From NCBI RefSeq assembly GCF_000002415.2, contig NC_009919.1, forward strand, positions 2,321,795-2,385,794: a DNA stretch of 64,000 nucleotides. Direction: 5' to 3'. This DNA is from Plasmodium vivax. Lineage: Eukaryota > Apicomplexa > Aconoidasida > Haemosporida > Plasmodiidae. Positions within the stretch are counted from its first letter, which is position 1. Every line of letters starts with the position of its first letter. Below are positions 19,147 to 32,026 of this stretch, in pieces. The position numbers were made by a program, and so were the translations under genes. Below the pieces are notes generated by a model, which worked only from the letters and a program-made list of their open reading frames with translations, was not told where the DNA came from and did not search any database.

Positions 19147-22100
19147 TCAACTGGGCAAGTAGTACCCGTTGAGCAACTCGTGGTTTTCCTTTATGTATTC
19201 GATCAGGTGCGTCTCCACCTTTTCCTTGATGAGGTCCGTCGTCGGGCCGTCTTCTAGGAGCAGCTGCTCGCGCACGTACTGCCGGAAGGACTCCGCGTCG
19301 TTGACGCCCTGCAGTGGGGGAAGTGGGGTAGCGCTTCTGTGCAGCGGTTCTGTGTAGCGCTTCTGTGTAGCGGTTCCGTATAGCGATTTCATATAGTGCT
19401 GCTGTGTGGCGCGCCCCTACCCGCAGCTGCGCGTGGATGGACTCCTTCACCAAGGGCAGGTGCATCAACTTCGTCTTCAGCTTTTCCCTAAACATCTGGA
19501 ACCTGTGCTCCGGGAGAGATGCCGAAAGGGGGGGGGGTAGTGCTATCTTACCTGCACGTGGGTCGCGTCAGGGGCGCACCCTCCCAGGTGCCGCCTCAGG
19601 GAGCAACAAAATCGCTGCCCATCTGATGCGCAGGTGGGGCCCTACTTGTAGTGAAAAATGGACTTCTCCCTCTCCTCACTCAGCAGGCTCAAAATGTCGT
19701 AGTGGGGGTCGCTCCTTATGTTTTTCAGAATCGCGTAGAAGTAGTTCATGGACATGTTGCACAGCTTGTGCAGGTTGTGGAAGTTCAGTTTTTGGCGCCC
19801 TGCGGGTGGGGGGTGAAGAGGAGCGGTAACAGAGGAGCGGTGAAGGGGGAGGTGCGTCTTCCTGTCGATTGGCGCCACTACACTCGGGGGAGAAGGGCCC
19901 TACCCAAGTAGGTGAACGAGTTTATGAGGTTCAGCGAATTCGTCGTGACCCTGCAGTAGTAGCCCTCCGTGCTGATGTTGCTGGCGACTTCGAAGTGCTT
20001 CACCTTGAAGCGCTCGCTCAGCTGCATGTCCCCTCGCACGCATATCTTTAGGGTGTCCGTCAAGAAGGCCTCGTTGTACACGTTTGTGGCGTTTACACGA
20101 TTGATACTGCCCGAGTCGCCAACCTTGCCCGCACCGCGGATGCTGCCCTTCCCCACAGCGCAGGGGTCGTGGAACTTGCAGAGGTCCCCTGTGGGCGCTT
20201 GGAAATGGTATAAGTAAAAATCGCAGGGGAGGCAGCTGAAGTGGATAATGGGCTTCTCGAACACCTTCAGCGTTTTGTACAGATCCACAGGGTTGTCTGC
20301 GTCCCCCCCCTGGTAGGTATCGTCATCTCTGCCTCTTTCACCACGTTGGGTATTCCCTCCATTTGTGGATGCCCCGAGGGGGGAAGAACTACCTCCTTGG
20401 GGCGCTTCCTTCGCGCTCTTCTTCGAGCCGGACAAATCGCAGGGCGAACGAACATTCTGCATGATAATGCGTAGAAACCTTTTGCTTACGAGTTTCCCAA
20501 TTTCGCTGCCATTGTACTGCTCGTGGTTTAAGATGTTCCCTTTGCCGATTCGGTATCTGCTCGAAAATGCGCACAGCTCTCCGGCGCTGAAGATGAATTT
20601 GTCGTTCGTCTGTGTAAGAGAGGCGGGGGAAGAAGGGGAAAAAAAAAAGGGGATAAAGACAAGTGGGTTTACACAGTGGAGGGCACAGATGAGCATCTGC
20701 CCTAGCTCTACTGGGGGAGCCTACTTGAAAATTGTGATTCACGCAGATGCGGTCGTTGTAGACGATGGAGGCCTTGTTGAGCACGTAGTGCAGGTGGTTG
20801 CTGATGTTGAACGCGTAGGAGCAGAGCATAACCCTGCAAGGAATCAGCACAGTATTTTTCGAAATAAACTTCTGAGCAGATGCGAACGTCGGATCGACCT
20901 TCCCATGTTTGCAAAAGCGAACCACGACGTGTTTCAACCTGTTCTGCTTGCTCTTCTTAATGGCAATGATCTCCCCCTGGATGATACGGATTTTTAGAAA
21001 ATGGAAAAGGACAAACACTTTTTTTAGGACCTGCTTAACATTATCAGGCACGCAATTCTTATGGTAACAACTTTTCCTAATCGACTCATCAGAGATGATG
21101 TAATTTTGCTTTAGCTGTTCCTTCTGCTGGTAATAGAGCCTATGTTTGGTTATTTTTTCCCTTAAATTATTTTTTTCCTTTTTTCCCCTGCACTTGGCAC
21201 ATGTGTGTGGAGATATGATCAGCAGCTTGTACGCGTTCACTCCGTTCCTCAGGAAGAAGTTGACGACGCTCAGGACGTCCATGTTGTCGCTGTACACGAC
21301 GATGTAGCTCACGCAGTTCTTCACAACGGTCATGTAGGTGCTGTTTGCGCCGAAGTATTTATCCAAGAAGGGGTCGCTGATGCTGAACAGCCCCTCCACG
21401 TTTTTTCTCTCCCCCGTGTGCGCCTTAGCCGCGGTGTGCGCTTTGTGCGCTTTGTTTGCTTTGCCCGCCTTAACCGCTTTCCCCGCTTTGTCTGCCCCTT
21501 TTGACCCCATTTTTTTACCCTCGCCCAGCTGAGACGGCGCGGCTCCCCCGATTAAACTCCCCCTCTGTAATGTGCCGTCTATTGGGGGACCCCTTTTCGT
21601 GGTGTTACCACCCTGCTGATCGGCGGCATCATCCTTCGTTTCGACCACTTCGAAAGCCACACCGCCCTTCGCCTCCCCCTTCGCCTCCCCCTCCGACTGA
21701 CTCGTTTCACTCGTTTGTATGCAACTGGACGATAACGTTGAGTAGTCAGAGTGGTTCTCCTCCCCCTCGTCCGCTTTGCCCGATTCCCCCGTTGGGTGTT
21801 TCCCCCCGAGGGGTTCACCCCTCTGCTTGTGCAGCGTTTGGACATGCTTCTCCCCGACATGAAGCGTTCCTCCAATTTTCTCCCCTTTACGTGGCAACCC
21901 CGTGACGCCCCCCTCGCTGGAGTCGGAGCCGGAGCTGCTGGAGGGGTCTCCCCCCCCGGGATGATGCACATTGCTTATCGCGTCTTTCCCTCCGCTCACT
22001 TTGGCGAAGCCACTTTTCGTGCCTTCGAAGAGTGCCCTACCCACATGTTGCCTCTTCCCCCTGCGAGGCGTGCCCCTCTCGAGGGATCGCCCCTTTGCGG

Positions 22101-25100
22101 GCCATTCACTCGCCTCGAACTTCTCGTAATCCTTCGCTTTGGTCAGAAAGTCAAAGCGCTCATTGGGGCAAGCGGAGCTCTTGTTCCTCTCAATAAAATT
22201 AAAGTTTTTTTTTTTCCCCACTTGGTAGCTATTCAGTTGGAACGAGTAAGTGCTAACGTCTTCCTTATCAAAACAGATGAACAGGTAATCATAAAAAATA
22301 AATTGGCTGTTATTTAATTCAATTTTTTTATTCTCCCGATCGATATTAAAAATATTGTCGTGAATTATTTTGACCCTCTGTTTGACCATTAAATTTGATA
22401 GCCTTTTGTACATGGCTAGATTTTCCAGGCTCCATTTTCTGATGCTGTTGCAGATGTAATCGTCTGTCTCTTCTGCTCCAGGGGGGGTTCCCTCCAGAAG
22501 TCTATTTCTATACGAGGTGACTATAATTATGTTATTAAAAAAGAACTCATTATTTGCCATCAGCTTGTATAGCACGCTGAGGCACACGTCGTTGATTCCC
22601 CAAAAGACAACGTTGTGGTCAATGTTGGTGAACTTTTTGAGGCACATTTGCTTCGTCATCACGAGGTAAAATTTTTCATCCCGTTCGTTCTTCGGCCTGT
22701 GGCTACCCACAGGGCTGTGACTCGCCTGCGCGCCCTGGGGGGGCTCCTTCAGCACGCTCACGCTGTTGTCCTTCATGAACAGAAATTTGAAGTGCTTGTA
22801 GACGTCGCTGTAGGTGTTGTCCCCCACGGAGATTTGGCACGAGCAGGCCTTCGTCATTCTAAGGGGTGAAGAAGCGGAGTGTGAGCGAAGGGGGTCATCC
22901 ATACGAACGAGGTATTCCCCTATAAAAATGGTCTTGCCATATAAATACGGTATGACCGTATAAAGGGGATCAGGCAAACGTGGCCTGCCGGCAAAGGTGC
23001 CGCCTCCCCGCTCACCCCAAAACCTTGTGCACAATCCGCTTGTCGTAAAACTTGAAAATGATGATGGACAAAAAGAAGGAGAGCAGGAAGTGCCTCTCCT
23101 GTTGGTTCTCGTTCCTCAGGATGACGTCCTTAAAGTCGAAGGCCTTCAGCTTGTAGTAAAAGTCTATGTTGTTCAGGATGCGCCCCGCGGTCACGTTGAT
23201 GGCTTTGCCCCCGCACCGCGTCACGAAGATGTAGTAGTTTTGGGAGCGGTAGAACTTGAGCTCTGCGGGGGGGGGAAGCAAAATGGGGGGGAGTTACCGC
23301 TGTGTGGATGCCTCTCCCTTTTGGAGGCCTCTCCCTTTTGGAGGCCTCTCCATTTGGACGCCTCTCCATTTCTGCGCGCTCCCTCTCACCTGAGGGGGCC
23401 TCCCCCCCCTGGGCAAGGGCCCGCCTGTGGAACTCCCGCAGAGACAAAATAGCCGCACTGATCGGCTCCTTCTCCTTGCCCTCCACGGCCTCCAGCAGCT
23501 TCTGCACATCCTCTATATCGCCCATCTTCATGTAGTCCGTGCAGGGGGGGAGGAAAAGGGTGTACTTATTCAGCACATACAAGGACTCCAACGTGTTTGT
23601 CTTTTTTTTCTTCTCCACGCGGTTGAAGTAGTTTAGGATGAGGGGGATGCTCCCCCGCTCGTTGTTCGTGGCCACCAGGTAGTCCACTTCGTCGTAGTAC
23701 TTCTCGATCTTCAGCAGCACGTCTTTGCAGTGGTGGTGGTACTGCGGGGGGGAGTTATGCATGTGAGGGGAAGTTAACCGTGCGGGAGTAGCTTCCCAAT
23801 GTGTACGTGTTGGATGTTTTTTTTCTGCCCTCCTGCCGCGATTCCGCCGCTCTCCTGCCGCCCCCACCTTGTCATTCAAAATGAACAAGTTTAACGAAAA
23901 GGCGTTCTTGTCCTGGTCGCCCAAACTGCTCAGCCAGTCGATGTGCTTGTACTTGCAGATGAAGTAGTTTTTCTTGATGGCCACCAGCTCGTCCAGGTAG
24001 AGCTGCGCGGGGGGAGAAGGAGAGAGGTGGTGGGGGTGACGAAATGGAGACACTTCCACGGGGCGACACACATAACCGCAAAGGGAAGAGAACCCCCCGT
24101 GAAGCGCTCACCTTGAACGAGACGCAGTCAAACGGGGTCGACTCCTCCACGGTGATCAGCTCGTACAAGTCGAGAAAGAGAAACAGCAGGATGATTTCGT
24201 TCTGAGGTGGGAAGGGCACACCACAGGTGGTTACGAACGGGCCATACACATTGGGCGGGGTGCCGCTTATCCCGCGACGCGGTTTCCTCGCGTGTGCCGC
24301 GCCCCTCCCCCACCTTTTTGAAGATCTCCGGGTAGATATTCTGCAGCAGGAGGAATATGTCGAAGTAGGACAGGTTCACCACCTCCTTGGAGCTCTTCCC
24401 CTGCTTTGTCGCGCCGCCACTGTCGCAGTTCAGCTTGATGATGTTGATTTTTTTTGCATCTGCGGGGAGAGAGAAGCACACCAAAGTGGGAGAAGCACAC
24501 CAGGGAGAGGCACACCAGGGAGAGGCACACCAGGGAGAGGCACACCAGGGAGAAGCGCACCAAAGTGGGAGAGGCACCAATCGGTTGCCGCTTTGCTCTC
24601 GCCCCTATGGATGCCCCCCCTCCTTACCGTGTTCTCCCCCCTCGTCCGTCTTTATGCCCGCCTTCTTCCTCCACACCTTGTCGTAAATCTTTTTGTACGT
24701 CTTGTCTGTGTGGAAGTTGAAGTAGAGCATCTCGACCTTGTCGAAGTGGCTTTGGAATTTGGCGCTCACGCTGGCGATCTGCGTGGGGGTGGCATAGAAG
24801 TTTGGTAGAAGTGGATGAGAAGCGGGTGGAGAGGACATCCCCCGGCAACTGCACGTGGAGAGGGTATACCCCCCCAATTGCACATTGGGAGGATGCTGCC
24901 AAAGCGGGGTGCCACCACTTCCCCGCGTGCTTAGCCCATCCCTTCCTGCCTCATCTTCGCTACGCCTTTCCCATTTGTAGCTCCTCGCTCGCCTTACATC
25001 GGAGTAGCTTATGTGGGCACACAAGTTGATCAGCTTGTTCATCAGTGCAAAGTTGACGCTGCTGTTGGTTGGGTCCTTCGTGCAGTTTTCAAAGTCGTAC

Positions 25101-26668
25101 TGCAGCTGCGTTGGGGGGGAGGCGCGAATGAGAGGAAAGTCAGCCAGGGAGCTTCTCCTTTCGAAGGCCCTTCGTAAAAGAAGTGGGGATAGAGGAGCAA
25201 TTCTTTAAATATGGCACACACAATAGGGGTGCCGCTTCCCCCCTCTCAAGTGAAGAGACACACCTTGCTGTAGATATTCCTCAAGATCACCCTCGTGTCT
25301 AAATCCTTCTTGGCAAAGTACGCGGCGTACTCCTCCACGTCCTCCATCAAATGCTCCCGCAAATAGCCATAAATAACGTCCGCACCAATTTCGTGCTTCT
25401 TTTCCAAGTCGGCTTCACACTCGACGCGGATTTGGCTCAAAATGTATTGCTTAAATTGGATGAACAGGTATTTTTTTTTTTTCTTGTTGAGGTTTTTCGC
25501 CCCCTCAGAGAAAGGAACCTATCAGGTGGGAGGAAGAGAAGAAGAAGAAGAAGAAGAAACAGCACGGGTGTTGCCCAGCAAACAAACTTTTTCATCAGGA
25601 TAATGTATTTTTCCCCTGTTAAGGTATTTTTCTCAACTGGGTGAGTTCCAAATGTGGAGTGCCCCCCCTTTTTTTTTTCCCCTCAAACGAAGCAGAGGAG
25701 GTTGTTTCGATCGGAAGGCCTACCAAACAGGGGGCAACGTCCTGGAAAAACTCCCGTCGCAGCAGGTAGTTGTAGGCCTTCAAGTTGTACAGGTTGACGA
25801 GCACATTCACGTCTATGTTTTTCTTTAGCCACGCAAATCCGATGATTTTCTTCTTATGGTTAAGTATGGAGAGGAGAATATCCTCCTCAGTTTTGCTCTC
25901 AATGAGGTTGTAAATGAGGTAGTGAGTTTCATCCCCTCCAGTTTGTTCTGAATACTTCCTGAGCAGTTGATGCAGATCGTATACATCCGAGCTGCTCGTC
26001 GGGCGTATGTAAATCTTACTAGCGTATGAGTATCTACAGAAAAGGACAATTCGGTCATATGGAAGCTCCTCCATTTGCAGGTGCTCCTTCACATCGATGT
26101 GTAGACACCTGCTCATCCTTTCGCAGGAGAAATGTTCCTCATCTTTTTTCCCCAAAAAGAGTAAAATAAAAACGATATCCTCAAAGGTGTAAAACACGTA
26201 GGAGCATAACTCGTCCAGGTAGTCCACATTCTTGCTGACCATTAAATTGATTATTAGGGAATTGTTTGGGGACAAATTTGACCCCACGGAATGCTCCTTT
26301 ATGTGCAATGATACAGCCTGGTAGATATCACCCAGGGGTACCTGCTCGTGCGCTTTTTTTTTGAAGGAACCTGCACATAGCTCATAGTCCAGGGAAACAA
26401 TGCCTGCCACTTCGCTTCGCTGGTTAAAGACGGACAGGCAAATGGATGAGTACTGAATGGTGTTCACAATTTCGGCATAGGGGATGTGCCCACGCGCCGC
26501 CACAGCCGCCAGCTCCGCCGCTGCCCCTTTCACCGGCTTCTCATCCACCGCCGCGTTGTCAACCGCCTCCCCGCCGGAGCAGTACAAAACATGCGCCCCG
26601 ATGTCCTTCCACTCCTCCTTCAGCCGGAACAGGTGCTTGTGTTTGTAAAATTTGAAGGTGAATTCCAT
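19147..26668 (-). CDS. CFAP61: CFAP61-like axonemal protein, 14 exons, 1888 residues
   Basis: Exons from the start: 25724-26668, 25264-25518, 24998-25105, 24628-24778, 24314-24459, 24112-24201, 23868-24002, 23390-23741, 23016-23262, 20725-22858, 19904-20609, 19646-19799, 19421-19502, 19147-19308. Every junction keeps GT..AG and phase; the ATG at 26668 is preceded only by a GTG. Residues 1-315 resemble the N-terminal acetyltransferase-like module of CFAP61. NAFSLNLFILNDK and the following stretch match its middle. Exon 10 onward is the Rossmann-like C-terminal module (NVVFWGINDVCLSVL, later FQTNDKFIFSAGELCAFS), split by about 350 hydrophilic residues. The C-terminus ENHELLNGYYLP matches CFAP61. 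CFAP61 belongs to the calmodulin/spoke-associated complex at radial spoke 3. In Plasmodium only the male gamete has a flagellum, so expression in male gametocytes is expected. Family call is by pattern recognition, without alignment. Confidence 0.8.
24476..24577. repeat. 15-base tandem repeat in a CFAP61 intron
   Basis: Several copies of GAGAGGCACACCAGG and AAGTGGGAGAAGCACACC variants inside the fourth intron of the minus-strand gene. Non-coding, flanked by clean splice sites. Confidence 0.75.
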
Positions 26669-27544
26669 TTTGCTCTCACTTTCGCAGATGCGTCTGCATG
26701 TACGTACGTCTGCGTACCTATGTGTGCATATTCTGCTGGGCACACATGCCGGCACGCGGGGACGCTCCACATGTGCAGTGATGCTACCACGTCGTTACTA
26801 CCACGTCGTTAGTCTCCCCTCCATGTGGCTACACCGCAAAGGGGGAGAAATTATTCTCGCTTGATGGTGCGCTGCAGGGGTCCCTCGCCAGCTTTTTTTT
26901 TTTTTTTCCCTTTTACCCTCACGGAGACAGCAAACTGGGCCATTTCCCGCACACCATTGCCAGGGCAGCGGCGAGCGGCAAGCGGCGCGATTCATCCTCT
27001 GCCCATTCCTCCAGGAGCCCACGCGAGTGTCCACATTCGACGTCCCACAAGAGTAGCCATCCCCTCGCACATTGCAGCTTATTTAGAGATGCACAGACAG
27101 GGGCGTGCGTTTATGGTGACGCCTCGGCGCGAAAATGTTCAGCAAAAAAAAAAGGGGAAAAAAAAGAAAAAAAAATGTAACGACAAAATGGCAAAAAAAC
27201 GTAACGACAAAATGGCACACAAAACAAACACTGCAGGGGGGTATTAAGCGAAGCAGCGTGGCCTTTCGGTAACGCCGCTTCCCTCCCCCCTTGCATTTGA
27301 CCCCTTCGCCGGGGAGCGCAGATGGGCAGAGAAGCTCTCTCGGGCGGGGACGCCCCCAAACGAAAAGAAGGCAGTACACACACGGTCAAGCGGATATGTG
27401 CACATGAATAAGTTTACACACAGCTGGAGACGCTCAAATGATGTGCTCGCATTGCGCGGCTGTCCATTGTGAATCCATGCAATCTCACCGCCCCAACACC
27501 GAGGGGAAAGATTCAAAGGGGGTGAATGCAAAACAAACAGGGGG
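26669..27544. promoter_or_regulatory. Intergenic upstream of CFAP61, downstream of SYF1
   Basis: Should contain the CFAP61 promoter and the SYF1 3' UTR. A T-tract (about 26892-26907) and A-rich TAACGACAAAATGGCA repeats (about 27177-27222) are visible. No gene seen. Confidence 0.55.
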
Positions 27545-30500
27545 TCATCCCACCTTCACCCTTTTCTGAGCGGCCTCCTCATTGTCAATCATCTCCTGCA
27601 GCTTCCTCTTGGTACTCTCCAAAGCGTTCGTATCGTCGCCCTCCAACATGCCCAATGGCTTGCTGCCGCTGCGCGAGTTTCTGCAAAAAAGGGGAGGAAG
27701 AGGGGAAGTAGGGGAAGGTTAACGGGGTGTGCCTTAAGGGGAGAGGAACGAAGGTAGCACCTCCCAACAGGTGATATTCACTAGGAAATCACCACACATG
27801 TGTGCACGGAGGTATATCTATGCGGGCACTCGTGCGAACTTACGAGAACAGGCTGAGGACGCTCCTCTTGATTCTTATCATTTCCCTGAAGGTGTGCTCG
27901 TTGCCGTGCAGCGCTTCGAATTCTCGCCAGTCCTGGGGGGAAGAAAACGGGGGGAGGGGAATGCGGTGAGGGGGGAGCAGAAACATGGCAGAGATAAATG
28001 AGCAGGGTTAACACAAAAGGGTCTACAACGGGTCAGCTCAGGAGACCACTACGGCGAGCCTAACCTGGTAAAACGACACGTGCGCAGACGGGTTGGTGAA
28101 CTGCGCCGTGTAGATGTAAAGCGCCCGGACGCGCTCGTATTCGTTCAGCTTGTACTCCATGTCGATGTATAAGAGGCATATTTCGCGCGCCTGCAGGGGG
28201 GGAGAAGGGGAAATGAAATGGGCAGCGGGCATATGGGAGGAGCCGCGCAGAGAAGTGCAACGGATAGTGGCGCATCTGTCCGGGCAACCCTTACGTCGTC
28301 GTCCTTCAGCGTCTGGATGGCCTCTTCGAAGGCCTCCCTTGCCTTGTGCACTCCGTACGATTTAGAGACCTGCGCGTTGGGGAAGTGAAAAACGCGTTGG
28401 GGAAGTGGGAAAGGCGTCGGGGAAGTGGGAAACGCGCGGGGTGAGTGGACGGGACACCCCCACATGGACGGGATTTCACACCTTCGAAATGAACAGCTTG
28501 TAGAACTTGACTTTGTCCGGGTCGGGCAGGAAGGGAATGGCCTCCTTGTAAATGGAGAGGGACCTCTTCAGAAACCCGTAGTTCTCCTCAAAGGCGGCGT
28601 ACATAAGGAACACCGTTTTGGCAAACTCCTTCGGGATGAATGTGCTCTCATCCACTCCGTAAATGGCTTGTCTGTAGAGCTCACGCACGTAGAAAATGTT
28701 TTTGTCCCTGTAACGCTCCACATACTTGCTTATGTAGTGTACGTACACCGGGTACAAATAGGGGTAGTGGAAGATGGAAATGGCCTTCTCATACGTTTTG
28801 AAGCATTCGTAAAAGTACTTGTGCTCATAGAGGTAGTTGGCAAAGGAGAGGACCATCTTGACGGTGATGCTCTTCTTATGGTACAGCACATCAAACAGGT
28901 TTGTAGCCGTTTCGATGGTGCCATAATTTATTTCCAAATCTAGGACAAGGCAGGCTAATTTTACGTTATTCAAAAGGGGGAAGTTTTGATTGAGGTTTGC
29001 AACCTGGTCCTTTCGCATCGTCCTGCTGCTACTGCCACTGCTGCCACTGCCGCTGCTCAGATCGATGGCCAGGCGGGCTATGCGCAAGGCCTGCTTGGAA
29101 TTTCCCTCAAGTAACTCCACCTCCATCCAGGAGCAGTACACACTGGAAATTTCATTTAACGTTTTGAAATTCTGGTCGCGGACGGCCCTATTAAACACGT
29201 TCACCGCTTTGTCATACTCACTTCTGTTGTAGTGGAAATAGGCGTAGCTGATGTACACGTCGCTCAGTCGGCCCGCGTAGTCCCCGTCTTCAAAGTGCTT
29301 CAAACACCTATTGTAGAGTTCCACCCGCTCCTCCGCCGTCTCCACCGCGTCTATCTTGCCCAGCCAGACGTAGACGTCCCTCTGGTTGTTCTTCAGCTTG
29401 ATGTCCGCTATGAACGCCTTGCGCTTGTCCAGCAGGAAGTTTATTTTGTCCATGTAGAGCTCCACCACGGGGTCGTCCCCTGATTGGCGGTTGCGGCGGC
29501 GATGGCGGCTGTCTGCCTCGGTACCCCCCTCGTCATCACTTCCGGTGCCGCTTCCCCCCCCCTGCATCTTCAACTCGATGAGCACCTTCATCGTCTCGAT
29601 GTATCCCTCGAAGAGCACCGCAAAATCGTTCACCGTGTAGCACTCCAAGATGCCCTCCTCATACGCATCCATGGCCTTGTTCCATCGACCCTCATACACG
29701 AAGCTATTCGCCAGCAACGTATAAATGGAGGTGACATTTTCATACCGCTTAAAGCTATCGAAGTTTTTCCTTAAAGTTATCAACACGTCATTGTCTAACC
29801 TTTTACGGGAGCTTATCAGTTGAAACATTTCCCGGTACAAGTCATATTTGGATTTGTCTCCCAGTTGAAGATGCTCCTCCTCATCACAACTGAACATGTA
29901 GAAAAAGGTATTCAGGGCATGCTTACACATTTTGTATTTCACGTAGTGGTTAAACAGATGGACAATCTGCTCCGGGTAAATCGTCACGTACCGCTTAACA
30001 TATTCGTAGTTTATCAACTTGCTTTTTATTTTTTTGCTATACTTCAGCTGGTACTCCCAGAGGTCTTCATGTTGATTGAGGGAGATGTTCTGTAGGGCAC
30101 GGTTAAAAATGAGCCTTATCTTCTGCACCTTCCTTTGGAGGAACAAAAACTGAATGTATAAAATGTAGATGGCCTTAAAGTGGTACATGTAGAGTAGGCA
30201 CCGCTCGAACGCCTGATTCACGTCTTCGTACTCCTCCTTCTCGTCGTAGTAAATTGCGCTCAGCATTTCTATGCGGTCCTTCAGGTAGTGGTACCACAGC
30301 TTGAAGCTGAACGGGAAGTGCTTCAGAATCGTTTCGTAGATCCTGAACAGGTAGTGCTTGGCGCGCCGGCCATTCAGCACGGCGGAAGCGGTATTAGCGG
30401 TATTAGCCGTATTAGCGGCATCGTCAGCATCGCCAGCATCGGAATTAGCGGCATCACCACCGCTGTGGCCGTGGCCCCCCCTCGAGGCGTTCTCCAAGCA

Positions 30501-30839
30501 ACCCTCCACGAGGTCCTTCTCCGTCTCCAGCACATTCCGATCGTCGTTCTTCATGTGCACGTCGTAGAAGTTCACCACGTACAGAGGCCCACCGCTCTGG
30601 AAGTTCTTCTGCTTAAACGTGTTGATGTACAGGAACAGGTACTGCGTCGACACGTTTTTCTGGTTGCTCTTTATGTCCGCCTCGATGTTCTTCACGTGCG
30701 CTTCGTCCTCAGCACACTGGGCGGTGCTGTCCCCCCAGTGGGGCGATGCATCTGTGCAGTGGCGCGTTTCCTCCGCGCAGTCCGCGTTGTACTCGTCCAG
30801 CAACTCGTCACAGTCGTAGAGCTCTCCGTACAACTCCAT
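27545..30839 (-). CDS. SYF1: Pre-mRNA splicing factor SYF1/XAB2, HAT-repeat protein, 5 exons
   Basis: Exons from the start: 28482-30839, 28295-28369, 28065-28190, 27844-27932, 27545-27680, giving 927 residues. The ATG at 30839 was chosen because the frame above it holds only a GTG. Almost the whole protein is HAT (half-a-TPR) repeats with W/Y spacing such as FKLWYHYLKDR and VYVWLGKID. The SYF1-type C-terminus is clear: FIPKEFAKTVFLMYAAFEE, then AREICLLYIDMEYKLNEY, then DWREFEALHGNEHTFREM with IRIKRSV. SYF1/XAB2 is a scaffold of the Prp19-associated complex and works with SYF3/CLF1 in the catalytic spliceosome in the nucleus. Low-complexity inserts sit at about bases 30360-30480 (short NTAN/DAAN-like runs) and 29480-29570. 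The four small C-terminal exons each carry one or two repeat helices. CLF1/SYF3 was considered, but the C-terminal block is SYF1. Confidence 0.88.
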
Positions 30840-32026
30840 TTTTGCGCCTGCTCCGTTTTTTACTTCTTCTTCTCCTTTTTGCCCGGCACCCCTGCTGTTG
30901 CGCCTCTTCACCCTTTGGCGTAGCAGCCCAGTGACGCGTCAGCCGATTGCTCGTCTTCGTAGCTCTGAGCACTTCGGTCCGATGCGTCCCTGCAGGGCAA
31001 CCACAAACTTGTGCGCTTCTAATAAGGTTACTACTTAGGTTTGCTTTCACCGGTAAAAAGTTTTTGAGACTTTATTCCTTCCTTATTTTTTGGGGGGCGG
31101 TAGGGGGCCCTTCAAATGGCGTTCCTCGAATGGGCAGCGGAACGGAACGGGCGTGGCGGTCTCGCACGGTTGTTTGGCCGCCAGGTTAGGATATCCCTTC
31201 AGTGGCGAGGCTATCTCGAGACTGTATAGGCTATTCACCCTACTGACGAAGTGGTCACCATCGCCGCTATCGCCGCTGCCACCACACGGTGTCCCCCCTG
31301 TGCGCGCTTCTTCTCAGCTGATGCGCCCCCGAACGTCGCTCCCTTTTCATTGTGGCGGAATTGCTCCCACGGGCACTTCGTCGCCTTTCGCGTCAGCGAA
31401 GTGGAGGTACCTTTGCTAGCTTAGCTTAGCTTACCTTACCTTACCTTGGCGTAGCTTGCCCTATCTCGGCGTATCTCACCCTATACCGTTTTCCTTTCTT
31501 TTCCTTTCTTTTCCTTTCTTTTCTTTTGCTTTTTTTTTTCTTTTTTTTTTTTTTTTTTCCGCCACCCGCTCCTCACGTTCCCCCTCAAAATGCCATTCTC
31601 ACATCGCGCAGTATGAGCACCGATCGGGCACTTGCGGCCAATTCGCCCTTTGCAAAATTTCAAAAAAGAAGAAAAAAAAAAAAAAAAAAAAAAACGAACA
31701 AACTGGGAGATGCGTCAAAAGAGCGGGTAAAAAGAAGAAAAAAAAAAAATGACTCCCACTGCCGCATCATTAGCAGCTCATCTCCTCTCTACTTCGGAGC
31801 GGTAGCCGAGTGCCAACACACGCGAGCGCGCATTCGAGTAGGGAAAGGTAAAAAGCCAATTGGCGCTTCGCATAGGTACACTGGTGCGGGCGAACGTGTG
31901 CATGTGTATGGGTGAAAGTGTAGCTCGTGCTTACGTGCGCAGTTGTGGCGGTTGAGAAGTGGCCCTCAAGAAGTCACTCCCCGCGTTGCTCCCCCCCTGT
32001 GCCGCTTCCCCCTCCCCTTGGCAACC
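30840..32026. promoter_or_regulatory. Divergent intergenic region between SYF1 and VTI1
   Basis: Head-to-head promoter space. It holds a 5-base TTACC/TTAGC run (about 31418-31450), CTTTTCCTTT pyrimidine repeats (about 31491-31530), a long T-tract (about 31538-31559), and A-tracts (about 31669-31694, 31738-31749). No coding region supported. Confidence 0.6.

Noticed and set aside
25246..25440. Separate small genes in the 19.1-25.5 kb minus-strand fragments
   Set aside because: Each fragment joins to its neighbours with GT..AG sites and correct phase and matches successive parts of CFAP61, so they are exons of one gene.
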